Shown piece after piece: positions 38,342-48,090 of a DNA stretch of 64,000 bases (position 1 is the stretch's first letter; the number at the start of each line of letters is the position of its first letter). Under the pieces are notes generated by a model, which saw only the letters and a program-made list of their open reading frames with translations, ran no database searches and had not been told where the DNA came from. The DNA is from Pseudolysinimonas_A sp049651805 (GTDB taxonomy: Bacteria > Actinomycetota > Actinomycetes > Actinomycetales > Microbacteriaceae). The DNA is taken from the NCBI RefSeq assembly GCF_049651805.1, contig NZ_JBASCU010000011.1, positions 1 to 64,000 on the forward strand, read 5' to 3'. The translations under genes and the position numbers were made by a program.

Positions 38342-40705
38342 TCAGAGCTTCTCGATCGGGGCGATCTTGATGAGCAGGCGCTTCTTGCCCGCGGTGTCGA
38401 ACTGCACCTCGGCGATCGACTTCGTGCCCACGCCGGTCACCGCCACGACGTTGCCCTCACCGAAGTCGGTGTGGCGGATGCGGTCGCCGGCTTCCAGCGT
38501 GAGATCGCCGTTGTCGCGCACCTTGCCGGTGATCTCGGAGGCCCACTCCCGCTTCACCCGCGGCGGCGCCGGGGGGAGTTCGGTCGAGTAGGAGAACCCG
38601 CGCGCCGGGCCACCCGCGTAGCCCCGGGCGTTGAGCGCCCGTGGACGAGTGCCCCCGCGTGACGTCGCATCACCCGGCGACTGCCGCCAGTCGATGAGCC
38701 CGGCCGGGATCTCCTGCAGATACCGGCTCGGCATCGCGACGCTCGTGTCGCCGAACGACGACCGCTGCATCGACAGCGACAGGAACAGCCGCTTCTTCGC
38801 GCGGGTGATGCCGACGTAGAACAGCCGCCTCTCTTCGGCGAGGCCGCCCGGCTCTCCCGACGAGATGCGGTGCGGCAGCAGGTCTTCCTCCACGCCGGTG
38901 AGGAACACCGCGTCGTACTCGAGCCCCTTGGCGGTGTGCAGCGTCATGAGCGAGATCGAGCCCGACTCGTCGTCGATCTCGTCAGCCGCCGCGACGAGCG
39001 CGACCTCGGTGAGAAACTCGAGCAGGCCGGCATCCGGATTGTTCTTCGCGAACTCCTTCGTGACCGAGATGAGTTCCTCGACGTTCTCGATGCGCGCCTC
39101 GTCTTGCGGGTCGCGGGTCGCCCGCAGCGCCTCGAGGTACCCCGTTCCGGCGAGCAACGACACCAGGATGTCGGCCGCCTTCCCGCCCGCGAGGTGCTGT
39201 GCCTCCGCGTCGTCGAGCAGCTCGCCGAGGTCGAGGATCGCCCGGGTGACCTTCGTCCCGAGGTCGAGCTGAGCGGCATCCCCGAGCGCGTCGCGCAGGG
39301 CGACCCCCATCTTGTCGGCGTGCGCCTGCAACGCCGCCTCGGTCGCCGGGCCGATGCCGCGCTTGGGGGTGTTGAGGATGCGGCGCAGCGCCAGGTCGTC
39401 GGCGGGGTTGGCGACCTGGATGAGGTAGGCCATCACGTCTTTGATCTCGGCGCGCTCGTAGAACTTGGTGCCGCCGATGATCTTGTACGGCAACCCCGAG
39501 CGGATGAACACGTCTTCCAGCGGCCGGGTCTGCGAGTTCGTGCGGTAGAACACCGCGATCTCGCGGTACGGGGTGCCCGCGGAGTGCAGCGCCGAGATCT
39601 CGTCGGCGACGAACTGCGCCTCATCGTGCCCCGAGTACCCGGTGTAGCCGATGATCGGATGCCCCGCCCCGACGGTCGTGAACAGGTTCTTCTCGAGCCG
39701 GTCGAAGTTGTTCGAGATAACGGCGTTGGCGGCATCCAGGATGTTCTGCGTCGACCGGTAGTTCTGCTCGAGCAGCACCGTCTTGGTGTCGGGGTAGTCG
39801 CGTTCGAACTCGACGATGTTGCGGATGTCGGCGCCGCGGAACGCGTAGATCGACTGGTCGGAGTCGCCGACGACGGTGAGCGCCGCGCCCGGGAAGCTGC
39901 CGTCGGGCAGCGTCGCCATGCGGGTGTCTTCGGGAACATGCTGCGGCTTGATCGGCCGGGTCAGCTCGCGGATGAGCGCGTACTGGGCGTGGTTGGTGTC
40001 TTGGTACTCGTCGACGAGCACATGCCGAAACCGCCGCTGGTACAGCGCCGCCACCTCGGGGAACGCCCGGAACAGGTGCACCGTCTCGCCGATCAGGTCG
40101 TCGAAGTCGAGCGCGTTCGCCCGGCGCAGCCCCGCCGTGTACCGCCGGTAGATCTCGAGGAAGGCGACTTCGGCGGGGTCGTCGGTGTTGACGTTGCGGG
40201 CGTAGGTCTCGACGTCGACGAGCTCGTTCTTCTGCTTCGAGATCTTGCCCGCGACGATTCCCGGCGTGAGGTTGAGGGTGTCGGCATCCAGCTCTTTCAC
40301 GATGCGCTTGATGAGCGCCCGACTGTCGGCGGAGTCGTAGATCGTGAAGCCCGCCTTCATGCCCATGACCTCGGCCTGCCGGCGCAGGATGCGCACGCAC
40401 GCCGAGTGGAAGGTCGAGATCCACATGCCGTCGGTGGCCCGACCGACGAGATGCTGCACGCGTTCGCGCATCTCGTTCGCGGCCTTGTTGGTGAAGGTAA
40501 TCGCCAGAATCTGCAGCGGCGAGGCCTCGCCGCTCGCGAGCAGGCTCGCGATGCGGCGGGTGAGCACGCTCGTCTTGCCCGAGCCGGCGCCGGCGACGAT
40601 GAGCAGCGACTTTCCGCGGTAGAGCACGGCTTCGCGCTGCCGAGGGTTGAGTCCCTCCAGCAACCGATCGTCCGTCGCCGCGCTCGTCACATCGGGGGTG
40701 CTCAT
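38342..40705 (-). CDS. pcrA: ATP-dependent DNA helicase PcrA/UvrD
   Basis: 787 aa superfamily 1A helicase. It has Walker A AGAGSGKTSVL, motif Ia TFTNKAA, Walker B VDEYQDTNHAQY, motif III GDSDQSIYAFRGAD, motif IV EQNYRST, motif V TLHTAKGLEYDAVF and motif VI RRLFYVGITRAKKRL. The C-terminal Tudor-like domain (DRIRHTDFGEGNVVAV) is the RNA-polymerase contact region. It acts in mismatch and excision repair and removes RecA or stalled polymerase. A TAGACT box lies 9 nt before the start. Confidence 0.96.
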   Translation of the reverse strand: MSTPDVTSAATDDRLLEGLNPRQREAVLYRGKSLLIVAGAGSGKTSVLTRRIASLLASGEASPLQILAITFTNKAANEMRERVQHLVGRATDGMWISTFHSACVRILRRQAEVMGMKAGFTIYDSADSRALIKRIVKELDADTLNLTPGIVAGKISKQKNELVDVETYARNVNTDDPAEVAFLEIYRRYTAGLRRANALDFDDLIGETVHLFRAFPEVAALYQRRFRHVLVDEYQDTNHAQYALIRELTRPIKPQHVPEDTRMATLPDGSFPGAALTVVGDSDQSIYAFRGADIRNIVEFERDYPDTKTVLLEQNYRSTQNILDAANAVISNNFDRLEKNLFTTVGAGHPIIGYTGYSGHDEAQFVADEISALHSAGTPYREIAVFYRTNSQTRPLEDVFIRSGLPYKIIGGTKFYERAEIKDVMAYLIQVANPADDLALRRILNTPKRGIGPATEAALQAHADKMGVALRDALGDAAQLDLGTKVTRAILDLGELLDDAEAQHLAGGKAADILVSLLAGTGYLEALRATRDPQDEARIENVEELISVTKEFAKNNPDAGLLEFLTEVALVAAADEIDDESGSISLMTLHTAKGLEYDAVFLTGVEEDLLPHRISSGEPGGLAEERRLFYVGITRAKKRLFLSLSMQRSSFGDTSVAMPSRYLQEIPAGLIDWRQSPGDATSRGGTRPRALNARGYAGGPARGFSYSTELPPAPPRVKREWASEITGKVRDNGDLTLEAGDRIRHTDFGEGNVVAVTGVGTKSIAEVQFDTAGKKRLLIKIAPIEKL

Positions 40706-40714
40706 CTCGCGTCG

Positions 40715-40720
40715 AGTCTA
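40715..40720 (-). promoter_or_regulatory. -10 box upstream of pcrA
   Basis: TAGACT (minus strand) is 9 nt before the ATG at 40705, so the leader is at most a few nucleotides. Confidence 0.45.
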
Positions 40721-41713
40721 CGTTTCGCCGGTGACCTCGGCCCGGGCGGTGACGCCGAGATCGGGGTGGTCGACGAAGATGCCGTCGACCCCCGTTCCCA
40801 GAATGGCGCCGAACTCGACGCGCCAGTCGCCCCAGTCGGCGGCACGTTTGCCGATGCGGCGCTCGGGAGCGAGGAACCGGTTCTCGGGCCGCAGCGTCCA
40901 GGTGTAGACCTCGAGCCCGGCCGCGTGGGCGCGGGTCACGAGATCGGTGCCGGTCGGCCGCAGCAGCAGCGCCTTGTCGAGGCTCACCCCGTCGACGTGT
41001 TTCGCGAGCCGGGCGAGACCGGCATCCGTCAACTGTGCCGAATACGGCAGCGCCTTCGAACCGAACCGGGCGACCAGGTCGGGGGCCGAGCCGCGCGCCT
41101 CCAGCAGGTAGATGAACCGCCCGCGCACTCCGCGCTCGCGGATCTCGTCGAGCACCGTCTGCTCGAAGCACTCGACGATGATGCGGTCGCCCTCGTCCCA
41201 CCGCTTCAACTCGTCGGCGACCAGCTCGTCGAGGGGGATGCCGATCGACGCGAAATAGGTGGGATGCTTCACCTCCGCCACGACAGAGATGGCGCGTCCC
41301 GTGCGCTCGGCGCCGGCATCCAGAATCTGCAGCAGGTCGCGCAAGCGCAGGATGCCTTCCGTGCCGTCGAAGGTCGCCGACGTCTGCCGCAGCGCCGGCA
41401 ACCGCTCGGTCGCCCGCAGGGTCGAGAGTTCGGCCCAGGTGAAGTCTTCGGTGAACCAGCCGGTGAGGCTCACGCCGTCGATGCGCTTCGTCGCCCGGCG
41501 GTCGGCGAACTCCGGCCGGGTAGCCACATCCGTCGTGCCGGAGATCTCGTTCTCGTGCCGCAGCACGAGAACGCCGTCGCGCGTCGCGACGATGTCGGGC
41601 TCGATCGCGTCGACACCGAGACTGATGGCCAACTCGTACGCCGAACGAGTGTGCTCGGGGCGATAGCCGCTCGCGCCGCGGTGCCCGATGACGAGCGGGC
41701 GGGGTGGGCGCAT
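40718..41713 (-). CDS. Glycerophosphodiester phosphodiesterase
   Basis: 331 aa GDPD-family TIM barrel. The N-terminal motif IGHRGASGYRPEHT contains the catalytic His-Arg, followed by EPDIVATRDGVLVLRHE (Glu-x-Asp metal ligands and the second catalytic His). It hydrolyses glycerophosphodiesters to sn-glycerol 3-phosphate and an alcohol, which GlpD (elsewhere in the window) could use. There is no signal peptide, so cytosolic action is likely. The ATG at 41711-41713 gives the canonical N-terminus. A TATCGT box lies 6 nt upstream, overlapping the -10 of the divergent gene. Confidence 0.9.
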   Translation of the reverse strand: MRPPRPLVIGHRGASGYRPEHTRSAYELAISLGVDAIEPDIVATRDGVLVLRHENEISGTTDVATRPEFADRRATKRIDGVSLTGWFTEDFTWAELSTLRATERLPALRQTSATFDGTEGILRLRDLLQILDAGAERTGRAISVVAEVKHPTYFASIGIPLDELVADELKRWDEGDRIIVECFEQTVLDEIRERGVRGRFIYLLEARGSAPDLVARFGSKALPYSAQLTDAGLARLAKHVDGVSLDKALLLRPTGTDLVTRAHAAGLEVYTWTLRPENRFLAPERRIGKRAADWGDWRVEFGAILGTGVDGIFVDHPDLGVTARAEVTGET

Positions 41714-41719
41714 CCGATC

Positions 41720-41729
41720 ACGATAATCT
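41720..41729. promoter_or_regulatory. Overlapping divergent -10 boxes
   Basis: TAATCT (41724-41729, plus) serves the zinc-ribbon gene at 41739, and TATCGT (41720-41725, minus) serves the phosphodiesterase gene at 41713. They share two base pairs, so the two promoters should exclude each other. Confidence 0.45.
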
Positions 41730-41738
41730 GATCGCCTC

Positions 41739-42083
41739 ATGGCAACCTGCGCGAACTGCGGCCGGGAGCTGCAACCCGCCTGGAAATACTGCATCACCTG
41801 CGGTACCCGCACCGCCGTGCCCCTCGCCGGCGCGATGCCGTCGGCTGTGGGCGGCGACGGGGACGACGACACCCGACGGGTCAACGTGCTCGCGGTGTTG
41901 GCCGTCATCCTGGGATGCCTGCTGAGTCCGTTCGCCGCGCTCTTCGGGCACATCGCCGTCTGGCAGATCAAGATGACCGGCGAGCGCGGCCTCATCGCCG
42001 CCTGGATCGCAGTCGTGCTCGGGTACATCTGGCTGGTCACCGCGGCGGTGCTGGTGATCGCGTTCCTCACGACGAATGCCTGA
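41739..42083 (+). CDS. Zinc-ribbon DUF4190-type small membrane protein
   Basis: 114 aa. The N-terminal zinc ribbon has CANCG and CITCG. A short acidic linker and two or three membrane helices with the DUF4190 pattern (LFGHIAVWQIKMTGERG) follow. Function unknown. It overlaps the next gene by 8 nt. Confidence 0.75.
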   Translation: MATCANCGRELQPAWKYCITCGTRTAVPLAGAMPSAVGGDGDDDTRRVNVLAVLAVILGCLLSPFAALFGHIAVWQIKMTGERGLIAAWIAVVLGYIWLVTAAVLVIAFLTTNA

Positions 42084-42639
42084 GCCGCTCGAACCCTTCC
42101 GCTGGCGGGAGCCGACGTCGACCCTGCGGCTGCGTTGGGGGGGCTACCACACCCGGATGCTGGGCGGCCTGCTGCTGATCGTCGGCGGTGGGCTCGCGGT
42201 TGCCGGCGGCGCCGCGAGCAGCCCGTTCGCCAACTTCCTGCTCTATGCCGGCTCCATCGCCCACATCACCGGCTGGTCGGTGCTGCCCTCCGCCGGGTGG
42301 CGTCGGGTGTGGGCCCTTGTGCCATCGACGGCCGTGATGTGGGCGCTGCTCGCCGGGCCGGGATGGCTGTGGATCCTGGTCTTCCCCTACCTCGGGTGGC
42401 TGCTGGTGCGGCATCGCCCGATCGCCGCCTACCCGACGCTGCTCTTCGTGATCGTCGGAGCGGTTCTCGTCGCGCCGCTCTTCCCGTCGTACGACCTCAT
42501 GCTGCCCGCGCTCGGCACGATGGGCGCGATCATGCTGCTGTCGGCGCTCGCCGCCCGCGCCGTGCACGTCGCGCAGGCCCGGAGTCGCGATGTGCGCCGT
42601 CGGCGAAAGCTCAGGAATTCCTCGACATCTTCTCCGTAA
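42076..42639 (+). CDS. Hypothetical polytopic membrane protein
   Basis: 187 aa with five or so hydrophobic segments and a basic C-terminal tail (QARSRDVRRRRKLRNSS). Not recognised. The N-terminus PLEPFRWREPTSTLRLRWGG is cytoplasmic by charge. It overlaps the zinc-ribbon gene and is 9 bp from the next gene, which has its own -10 box inside this gene's end. Confidence 0.6.
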   Translation: MPEPLEPFRWREPTSTLRLRWGGYHTRMLGGLLLIVGGGLAVAGGAASSPFANFLLYAGSIAHITGWSVLPSAGWRRVWALVPSTAVMWALLAGPGWLWILVFPYLGWLLVRHRPIAAYPTLLFVIVGAVLVAPLFPSYDLMLPALGTMGAIMLLSALAARAVHVAQARSRDVRRRRKLRNSSTSSP

Positions 42640-42642
42640 GCT
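42637..42642 (+). promoter_or_regulatory. -10 box of the leaderless Bax-inhibitor-1 gene
   Basis: TAAGCT ends 6 nt before the ATG at 42649. It overlaps the stop codon of the upstream gene. Confidence 0.45.
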
Positions 42643-42648
42643 GTGTGC

Positions 42649-43470
42649 ATGGCCAACCCTGCTTTCAGCAACTCCCCCGCGTTCTCGGCTGTCGCAGCCC
42701 AGAAACTCGCCGCCCGACAGAACGGCGTGCCGCCCGTTCCGACGCCCGGACAGCTTCAGGAGCACTACGGGCTGCCGGATGCCACTCCGGATCAAATGGA
42801 GCGGATGACCTACCAGGACACCATCTTCAAGACCCTCGCGGGCTTCGCGGTGCTGCTCGTCGGAGCCGCGATCGGCTGGGTGTTCCCGGCTCTCGCGATC
42901 GTCGGCGCCATCGCCGGCCTCGCGCTCGCGCTCGTCAACATCTTCAAGAAGAAGCCGTCGCCTGCGCTCATCCTCGCCTACGCATTCGCGCAGGGTCTGC
43001 TCGTCGGTGGCGTCTCGATGCTGTTCTCTTCGTTCTCCGACGGCATCGTGCCCATGGCGCTCTTCGGAACCCTCGGCGTCGTCGCCGTGACGCTCGCACT
43101 CTTCGCCAACGGCAAGGTGCGCGTGTCGAAGCGGGCGACCAAGATCTTCCTCGTCGCCATCGTCGGCTACCTGGCGTTCTCGCTCATCAACATCGTGCTG
43201 ATGATGACCGGGGTCGTCACGAGCTTCGGTGGGGTGCGCGGGATGTCGATCCCCGGCACCGACATCCCGATCGGCGTTCCGCTCGGCATCCTCGTGGTGC
43301 TGCTCGCCGCGTACTCGCTCGTCATGGACTTCGACTACATCCAGAAGGGCGTGCAGACCGGCCAGCCCCGCATCTACGGCTGGACGGGCGCCTTCGGCAT
43401 CATCGTCACCGTCGTCTGGCTCTACCTCGAGATCCTGCGCCTGCTGTCGTACTTGCTGCCGCGCAACTAA
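42649..43470 (+). CDS. Bax inhibitor-1 / YccA-family membrane protein
   Basis: 273 aa with seven membrane helices after a 60-residue polar N-terminus. The C-terminal family signature is clear in SLVMDFDYIQKGVQTGQP with later Asp/Glu in the last helices (YLEILRLLSYLLPRN). Bacterial members act as pH-sensitive Ca2+ leak channels or protease-interacting proteins. The ATG at 42649 is chosen over a GTG 6 nt earlier because of the -10 spacing. Confidence 0.85.
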   Translation: MANPAFSNSPAFSAVAAQKLAARQNGVPPVPTPGQLQEHYGLPDATPDQMERMTYQDTIFKTLAGFAVLLVGAAIGWVFPALAIVGAIAGLALALVNIFKKKPSPALILAYAFAQGLLVGGVSMLFSSFSDGIVPMALFGTLGVVAVTLALFANGKVRVSKRATKIFLVAIVGYLAFSLINIVLMMTGVVTSFGGVRGMSIPGTDIPIGVPLGILVVLLAAYSLVMDFDYIQKGVQTGQPRIYGWTGAFGIIVTVVWLYLEILRLLSYLLPRN

Positions 43471-43553
43471 CCCTTCGGCGGTCGAGTAGCCGCCGAAGGC
43501 GGCGTGTCGCCCTTCGGTGGTCGAGTAGCCGCCGGAGGCGGCGTGTCGAGACC
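43471..43553. repeat. Two tandem REP-like hairpin units
   Basis: Unit 1 (43471-43509) has CCTTCGGCGG-tcgagtag-CCGCCGAAGG. Unit 2 (43510-43553) has CCTTCGGTGG-tcgagtag-CCGCCGGAGG and ends TGTCGAGACC. Each is a palindrome with the loop TCGAGTAG. They match, by recollection, the dispersed GGTCGAGTA...TCGAGACC repeats common in Microbacteriaceae. They abut the truncated hipA. Confidence 0.8.
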
Positions 43554-43564
43554 ACGCGCGCTGG

Positions 43565-44128
43565 CTCCGCGGAGGGTACATTCTCGTCCCAGCTCCCCGC
43601 TACGGACAGCACGGAGGGCCCGGGTATCGCCGCATCCTCGAGTTCCTCACAGCCCAAGCCGGTCCGGGCTCGGCGCGACGCTTCGCCGAGTCGGTCTTCT
43701 TCTCCTGGCTCGTGCTCAACACCGACGCGCACGCGAAGAACTACTCGATCCAGATACTTCCCGAGCAGACGACCCTGTCGCCGCTCTATGACCTGTCTTC
43801 GCTTCTGCCGTACATCGGGCCCGACGATCCGGATGCCCGTCGACGCGACATCGCCGAGACACGGCTGGCCCTGACGCTCGTCGACGACTATCGAGTGAGC
43901 GCCCTCACGCGCTTCGAGTGGGAGGGAGCCGCGAGAGACGCCGCCATTCCTCCCGCCGAGTTCCTCGAGTGGGGCATCGAGCTCAACCGCGCGCTTCCCT
44001 CGGCGATCGACGCGGCCGTCGACTCGATTCCCGCTGGGATCGACCCGACGATCGCAACGCGCCTCTCGGACGCCATCCGCAGCCGGTCACTCGAAGTCGG
44101 GCGAATACTGGCTCGTCGTCGGGCCTGA
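43565..44128 (+). pseudogene. HipA-family kinase, C-terminal remnant
   Basis: About 187 in-frame codons with no plausible start: RYGQHGGPGYRRILEFL, then SVFFSWLVLNTDAHAKNYSI, the HipA kinase catalytic segment (Asp in NTDAHAKN), then SPLYDLSSLLPY. Normal HipA proteins are about 400-440 aa, so more than half, including the HipA_N domain and the P-loop, is missing. The break lies directly after the tandem REP units, with an in-frame stop at 43526-43528. No hipB-type gene is nearby. It is convergent with the fic gene, 16 bp apart. Confidence 0.85.
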
Positions 44129-44144
44129 GCGACCGGAGGGGTCG

Positions 44145-45362
44145 CTACCGACCGCGTGACCGCTTCGCACGCGCAGCGAACTCGTCGAGAGCTACCAAGA
44201 CCGCGCGCGCTTCGTACGCCCGACCCCGCGCGGCCGCCCCGATCTGGTGAAGGATGCCGTCGCCCACGAGCCGGTCGATGCCGTTCTGCGCGTTGCGCTC
44301 GCTGAGCAGCAACTCCGAGGCGGCTAGCTTCGCGTCGACCACCGGCTGGCGTTGCAGGATGTCGAGCAGCCGGCGACCGGCGCTTCCCGCACGTGCGCTC
44401 GTCGCCAGTTCCCACCCGGACCGGATCTCGGTCAGGTCAGCGACCAGTTGTCGTCCGTTGGCGATCGCGCTCGTCGAAGCCCCGGCCAGTGCCCGAATGA
44501 TCGGCGCGACGTCGCCCGACCGGTAAGCCGAGAGGGCGTCGAAGTAGCCGCGAGTGTCGCTGAGCAGTCCCGCCGACACTGGAACGGTGACGTTGCGCGT
44601 CACGCCGAGACGATGGAGCATCGCCTGGATGAGAGCGCGACCGGTGCGACCGTTGCCATCCGGAAACGGATGCACGGTCTCGAACTGGGCGTGAGCGATC
44701 GCGATCTGCGGCAGCGCAGGCAGATCGGTGCGCCGCGCGAAAGCGACGACGTCATCCATCAGCGCCGACACTCGATCATGGTGCGGCGGAACGAACGCCG
44801 CCGTGTGCGGGCCATTTGAATAGCCGCCGCCGATCCAGACCTGCTGGTCTCGCCACCCCCCGGTGTGCTCGGGCCGGTCGTGCTGCAGTATCTCGTGCTG
44901 CATCGCGATGATGCTCAAGGTATCGAGGTCTTTCGCCATGTCGATCGCGGCTTCCATCGCCCGCACGTTGCCGACGATCAGTCGCGAGTTCTTGCCGGCG
45001 CTACGGCCCAACTCGGCGAGGGCGATGTTTCTGGCGGATGCCGTGAGCTGCTCGATCTCCGAACTCGCTGCGCTTTCACTGCGAAGCAGGATGGCAGAGA
45101 ACGGTGCAGTGACCGCGCCGACCTCGCCGTCGAAACGCCCGAGCTCGATCACCGCATCCTCGGCGGCGATCACCGTCTCTTGGTCGAGTCGCGGGATCGG
45201 GAGCGCGGCGATCATTGCCGGCACTGCCGCCTCGTACGGGCCGCGTGCTTTCAGCATCGCGCGTCGCGACTGGCCGACATCCTCGGTTCGGTGCCACTCG
45301 TGCTTCTCGAACGAGATCGGAGGCCACCCGGCGGCTGCCCTTCTCGAGTTCTCATCCGCCAT
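44145..45362 (-). CDS. Fic-domain protein with N-terminal self-inhibitory motif
   Basis: 405 aa. The Fic core has HPFPDGNGRTGR (canonical HPFx2GNGRx2R), with the flap region VWIGGGYSNGPHTAAFVPP. An N-terminal helix contains SESAASSEIEQL, similar to the inhibitory (S/T)xxxE(G/N) motif of class II Fic proteins. A winged-helix-like C-terminal part (about 335-390; ASELLLSERNAQNGIDRL) may bind DNA. Fic enzymes usually AMPylate target proteins. The ATG at 45360-45362 is used; an upstream in-frame start would cross the palindrome at 45378-45403. No separate antitoxin is seen. Confidence 0.88.
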   Translation of the reverse strand: MADENSRRAAAGWPPISFEKHEWHRTEDVGQSRRAMLKARGPYEAAVPAMIAALPIPRLDQETVIAAEDAVIELGRFDGEVGAVTAPFSAILLRSESAASSEIEQLTASARNIALAELGRSAGKNSRLIVGNVRAMEAAIDMAKDLDTLSIIAMQHEILQHDRPEHTGGWRDQQVWIGGGYSNGPHTAAFVPPHHDRVSALMDDVVAFARRTDLPALPQIAIAHAQFETVHPFPDGNGRTGRALIQAMLHRLGVTRNVTVPVSAGLLSDTRGYFDALSAYRSGDVAPIIRALAGASTSAIANGRQLVADLTEIRSGWELATSARAGSAGRRLLDILQRQPVVDAKLAASELLLSERNAQNGIDRLVGDGILHQIGAAARGRAYEARAVLVALDEFAARAKRSRGR

Positions 45363-45377
45363 CACAAAGGAAGCATA

Positions 45378-45403
45378 CCGATGCTTAGCACAGTAAGCAT
45401 CGG
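45378..45403. promoter_or_regulatory. Palindrome upstream of the fic gene
   Basis: CCGATGCTTA-N6-TAAGCATCGG is a perfect 10+10 dyad 16 bp from the fic start. A TATGCT -10 box (minus strand, 45371-45376) lies beside it. It is a likely operator, perhaps for the Fic protein's own C-terminal HTH-like part. Confidence 0.6.
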
Positions 45404-45480
45404 CAGAAGCGGCCTCTCCCGATAGAAGCGACAGGTGCGGCGGTAGGACATTCGCGCCCCGAGCAAGCCAGATTGCTGTC

Positions 45481-45747
45481 ACCTATCCGTGCAGCAGACC
45501 CGCACTGCGCCGCGGTGAATCGGCCGAAATCACCGTCGGAACCGAGTACGCCGGGCACTGGGTGTCGGCGTGGATCGACCCGCACGCGACGCAGCTAGGC
45601 GGATGGCATCTCGTGTCGCCGCAGGGCACGATCGAGATCACGGTGCCGTCGCACCATCCGGTCGGGCTCCGCAAGCTCGTGGTTCAGGATGCCGACGACG
45701 AGGTCATCGGCTGGACCGAGCTACGGGTGCTGCAGCGGGCGAAGTAA
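45481..45747 (+). pseudogene. Remnant of a surface-protein C-terminal domain
   Basis: An open frame of about 88 codons without a convincing start or ribosome site. It includes LRRGESAEITVGTEYAGHW, then AWIDPHATQLGGWHLVSPQG and IGWTELRVL. The pattern (lift of a GESVEVxL-type beta-sandwich repeat ending IGWTxLxV) resembles the last domain of large secreted actinobacterial proteins. No signal or sorting motif is present. It is most simply a leftover 3' end after deletion. The stretch 45404-45480 before it shows nothing recognisable. Confidence 0.5.
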
Positions 45748-45767
45748 CCGGCTGCAGCAGGGCGCCC

Positions 45768-46202
45768 TCAGAGCAGCGCGTCAGGAGTCCGCCAGCGCAC
45801 TCCCGTGAAACGGGAGAAGTCGTTGTCGTAGGAGACGATGTCGGCGTGATGCTCGAGCGCCACAGCTGCCAAATGCGCGTCGTTGACGAGGTTTCCGCCA
45901 GCGCCGACGTCGATAAGAGTTCGGCGAAGGATGTCGGCGTGGCTTGGCCCCGGGCCGACCACCACAGCGCCCGGCGCCGCGATCCAGGCCTGCACCTGAT
46001 CAAGTGCCTCATCTACCCCGAGAGGGTCCGCGAACAAGCCCGGCTTCGTCGACAGTCGCACGAACGCGAGCAGCACGAGCCAGCTCAGGCCGACGGTATC
46101 AGCTCCTCCCAGCGCATGATCGAGCCAGGTTCGCGACGATTTGTGATGCCGGGCGTCCTCGTTGACGGCGTACAGCAGCACGTTCGCGTCGACGACTCTC
46201 AT
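45768..46202 (-). CDS. VapC-family PIN-domain toxin
   Basis: 144 aa. Asp5 (RVVDANVLLYAVN), Asp in LVNDAHLAA and Asp in VSYDNDFSRF are the expected acids. The usual Glu of the second motif is not evident (LSWLVLLAFVRLST), as in a known VapC subgroup. It ends FTGVRWRTPDALL, as those proteins do. It is a probable RNase toxin paired with the ribbon-helix-helix antitoxin 13 bp upstream. Confidence 0.85.
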   Translation of the reverse strand: MRVVDANVLLYAVNEDARHHKSSRTWLDHALGGADTVGLSWLVLLAFVRLSTKPGLFADPLGVDEALDQVQAWIAAPGAVVVGPGPSHADILRRTLIDVGAGGNLVNDAHLAAVALEHHADIVSYDNDFSRFTGVRWRTPDALL

Positions 46203-46215
46203 GCGCCGGCGATCA

Positions 46216-46491
46216 TCACTGACCGGCCCGCATCCTGCGAACCAACTCTTCGTCTTCCTCACCCGCGGCGATCTGAAGCGCGCGGTCGAGGTTGACGGCC
46301 GGAGCACCCATCGCCTTCGTGCGAGTGGCGAACGGCGAACGAATGCGATCAGTAGCCCCTGCACGGATGGCGTCATTCAGCGCGCGCTTGAATGACAGGC
46401 CTCGTTCGGCCATCAGGCGCCGCACCACCGACTCCGTGTCAGGGTCGAGAGTGACCGTAGTTCGCACATTTGACAGCATAGCATCACGCAC
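46216..46491 (-). CDS. VapB-family ribbon-helix-helix antitoxin
   Basis: 91 aa (or 87 aa from the second start). The N-terminus RTTVTLDPDTESVVRRLM with LSFKRALNDAIRAG is an Arc/MetJ ribbon-helix-helix DNA-binding domain, and the C-terminus is acidic (AAGEEDEELVRRMRAG). It binds the VapC toxin and its own promoter. The start could be the GTG at 46489-46491 or the ATG at 46477-46479; no ribosome site decides. Confidence 0.85.
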   Translation of the reverse strand: MRDAMLSNVRTTVTLDPDTESVVRRLMAERGLSFKRALNDAIRAGATDRIRSPFATRTKAMGAPAVNLDRALQIAAGEEDEELVRRMRAGQ

Positions 46492-46512
46492 TTTGATGCC
46501 TTGAGGGCGCCA

Positions 46513-48086
<1,574 letters not shown>

Positions 48087-48090
<4 letters not shown>

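Noticed and set aside
38870..41731. Very long plus-strand open frame antisense to pcrA and the phosphodiesterase gene
   Set aside because: It is a codon-position G+C shadow; all helicase motifs are on the minus strand.
45768..46376. Longer 202-residue form of the VapC toxin
   Set aside because: The extra 58 residues come from the antitoxin gene read in another frame; the PIN domain begins at MRVVDANVLL.
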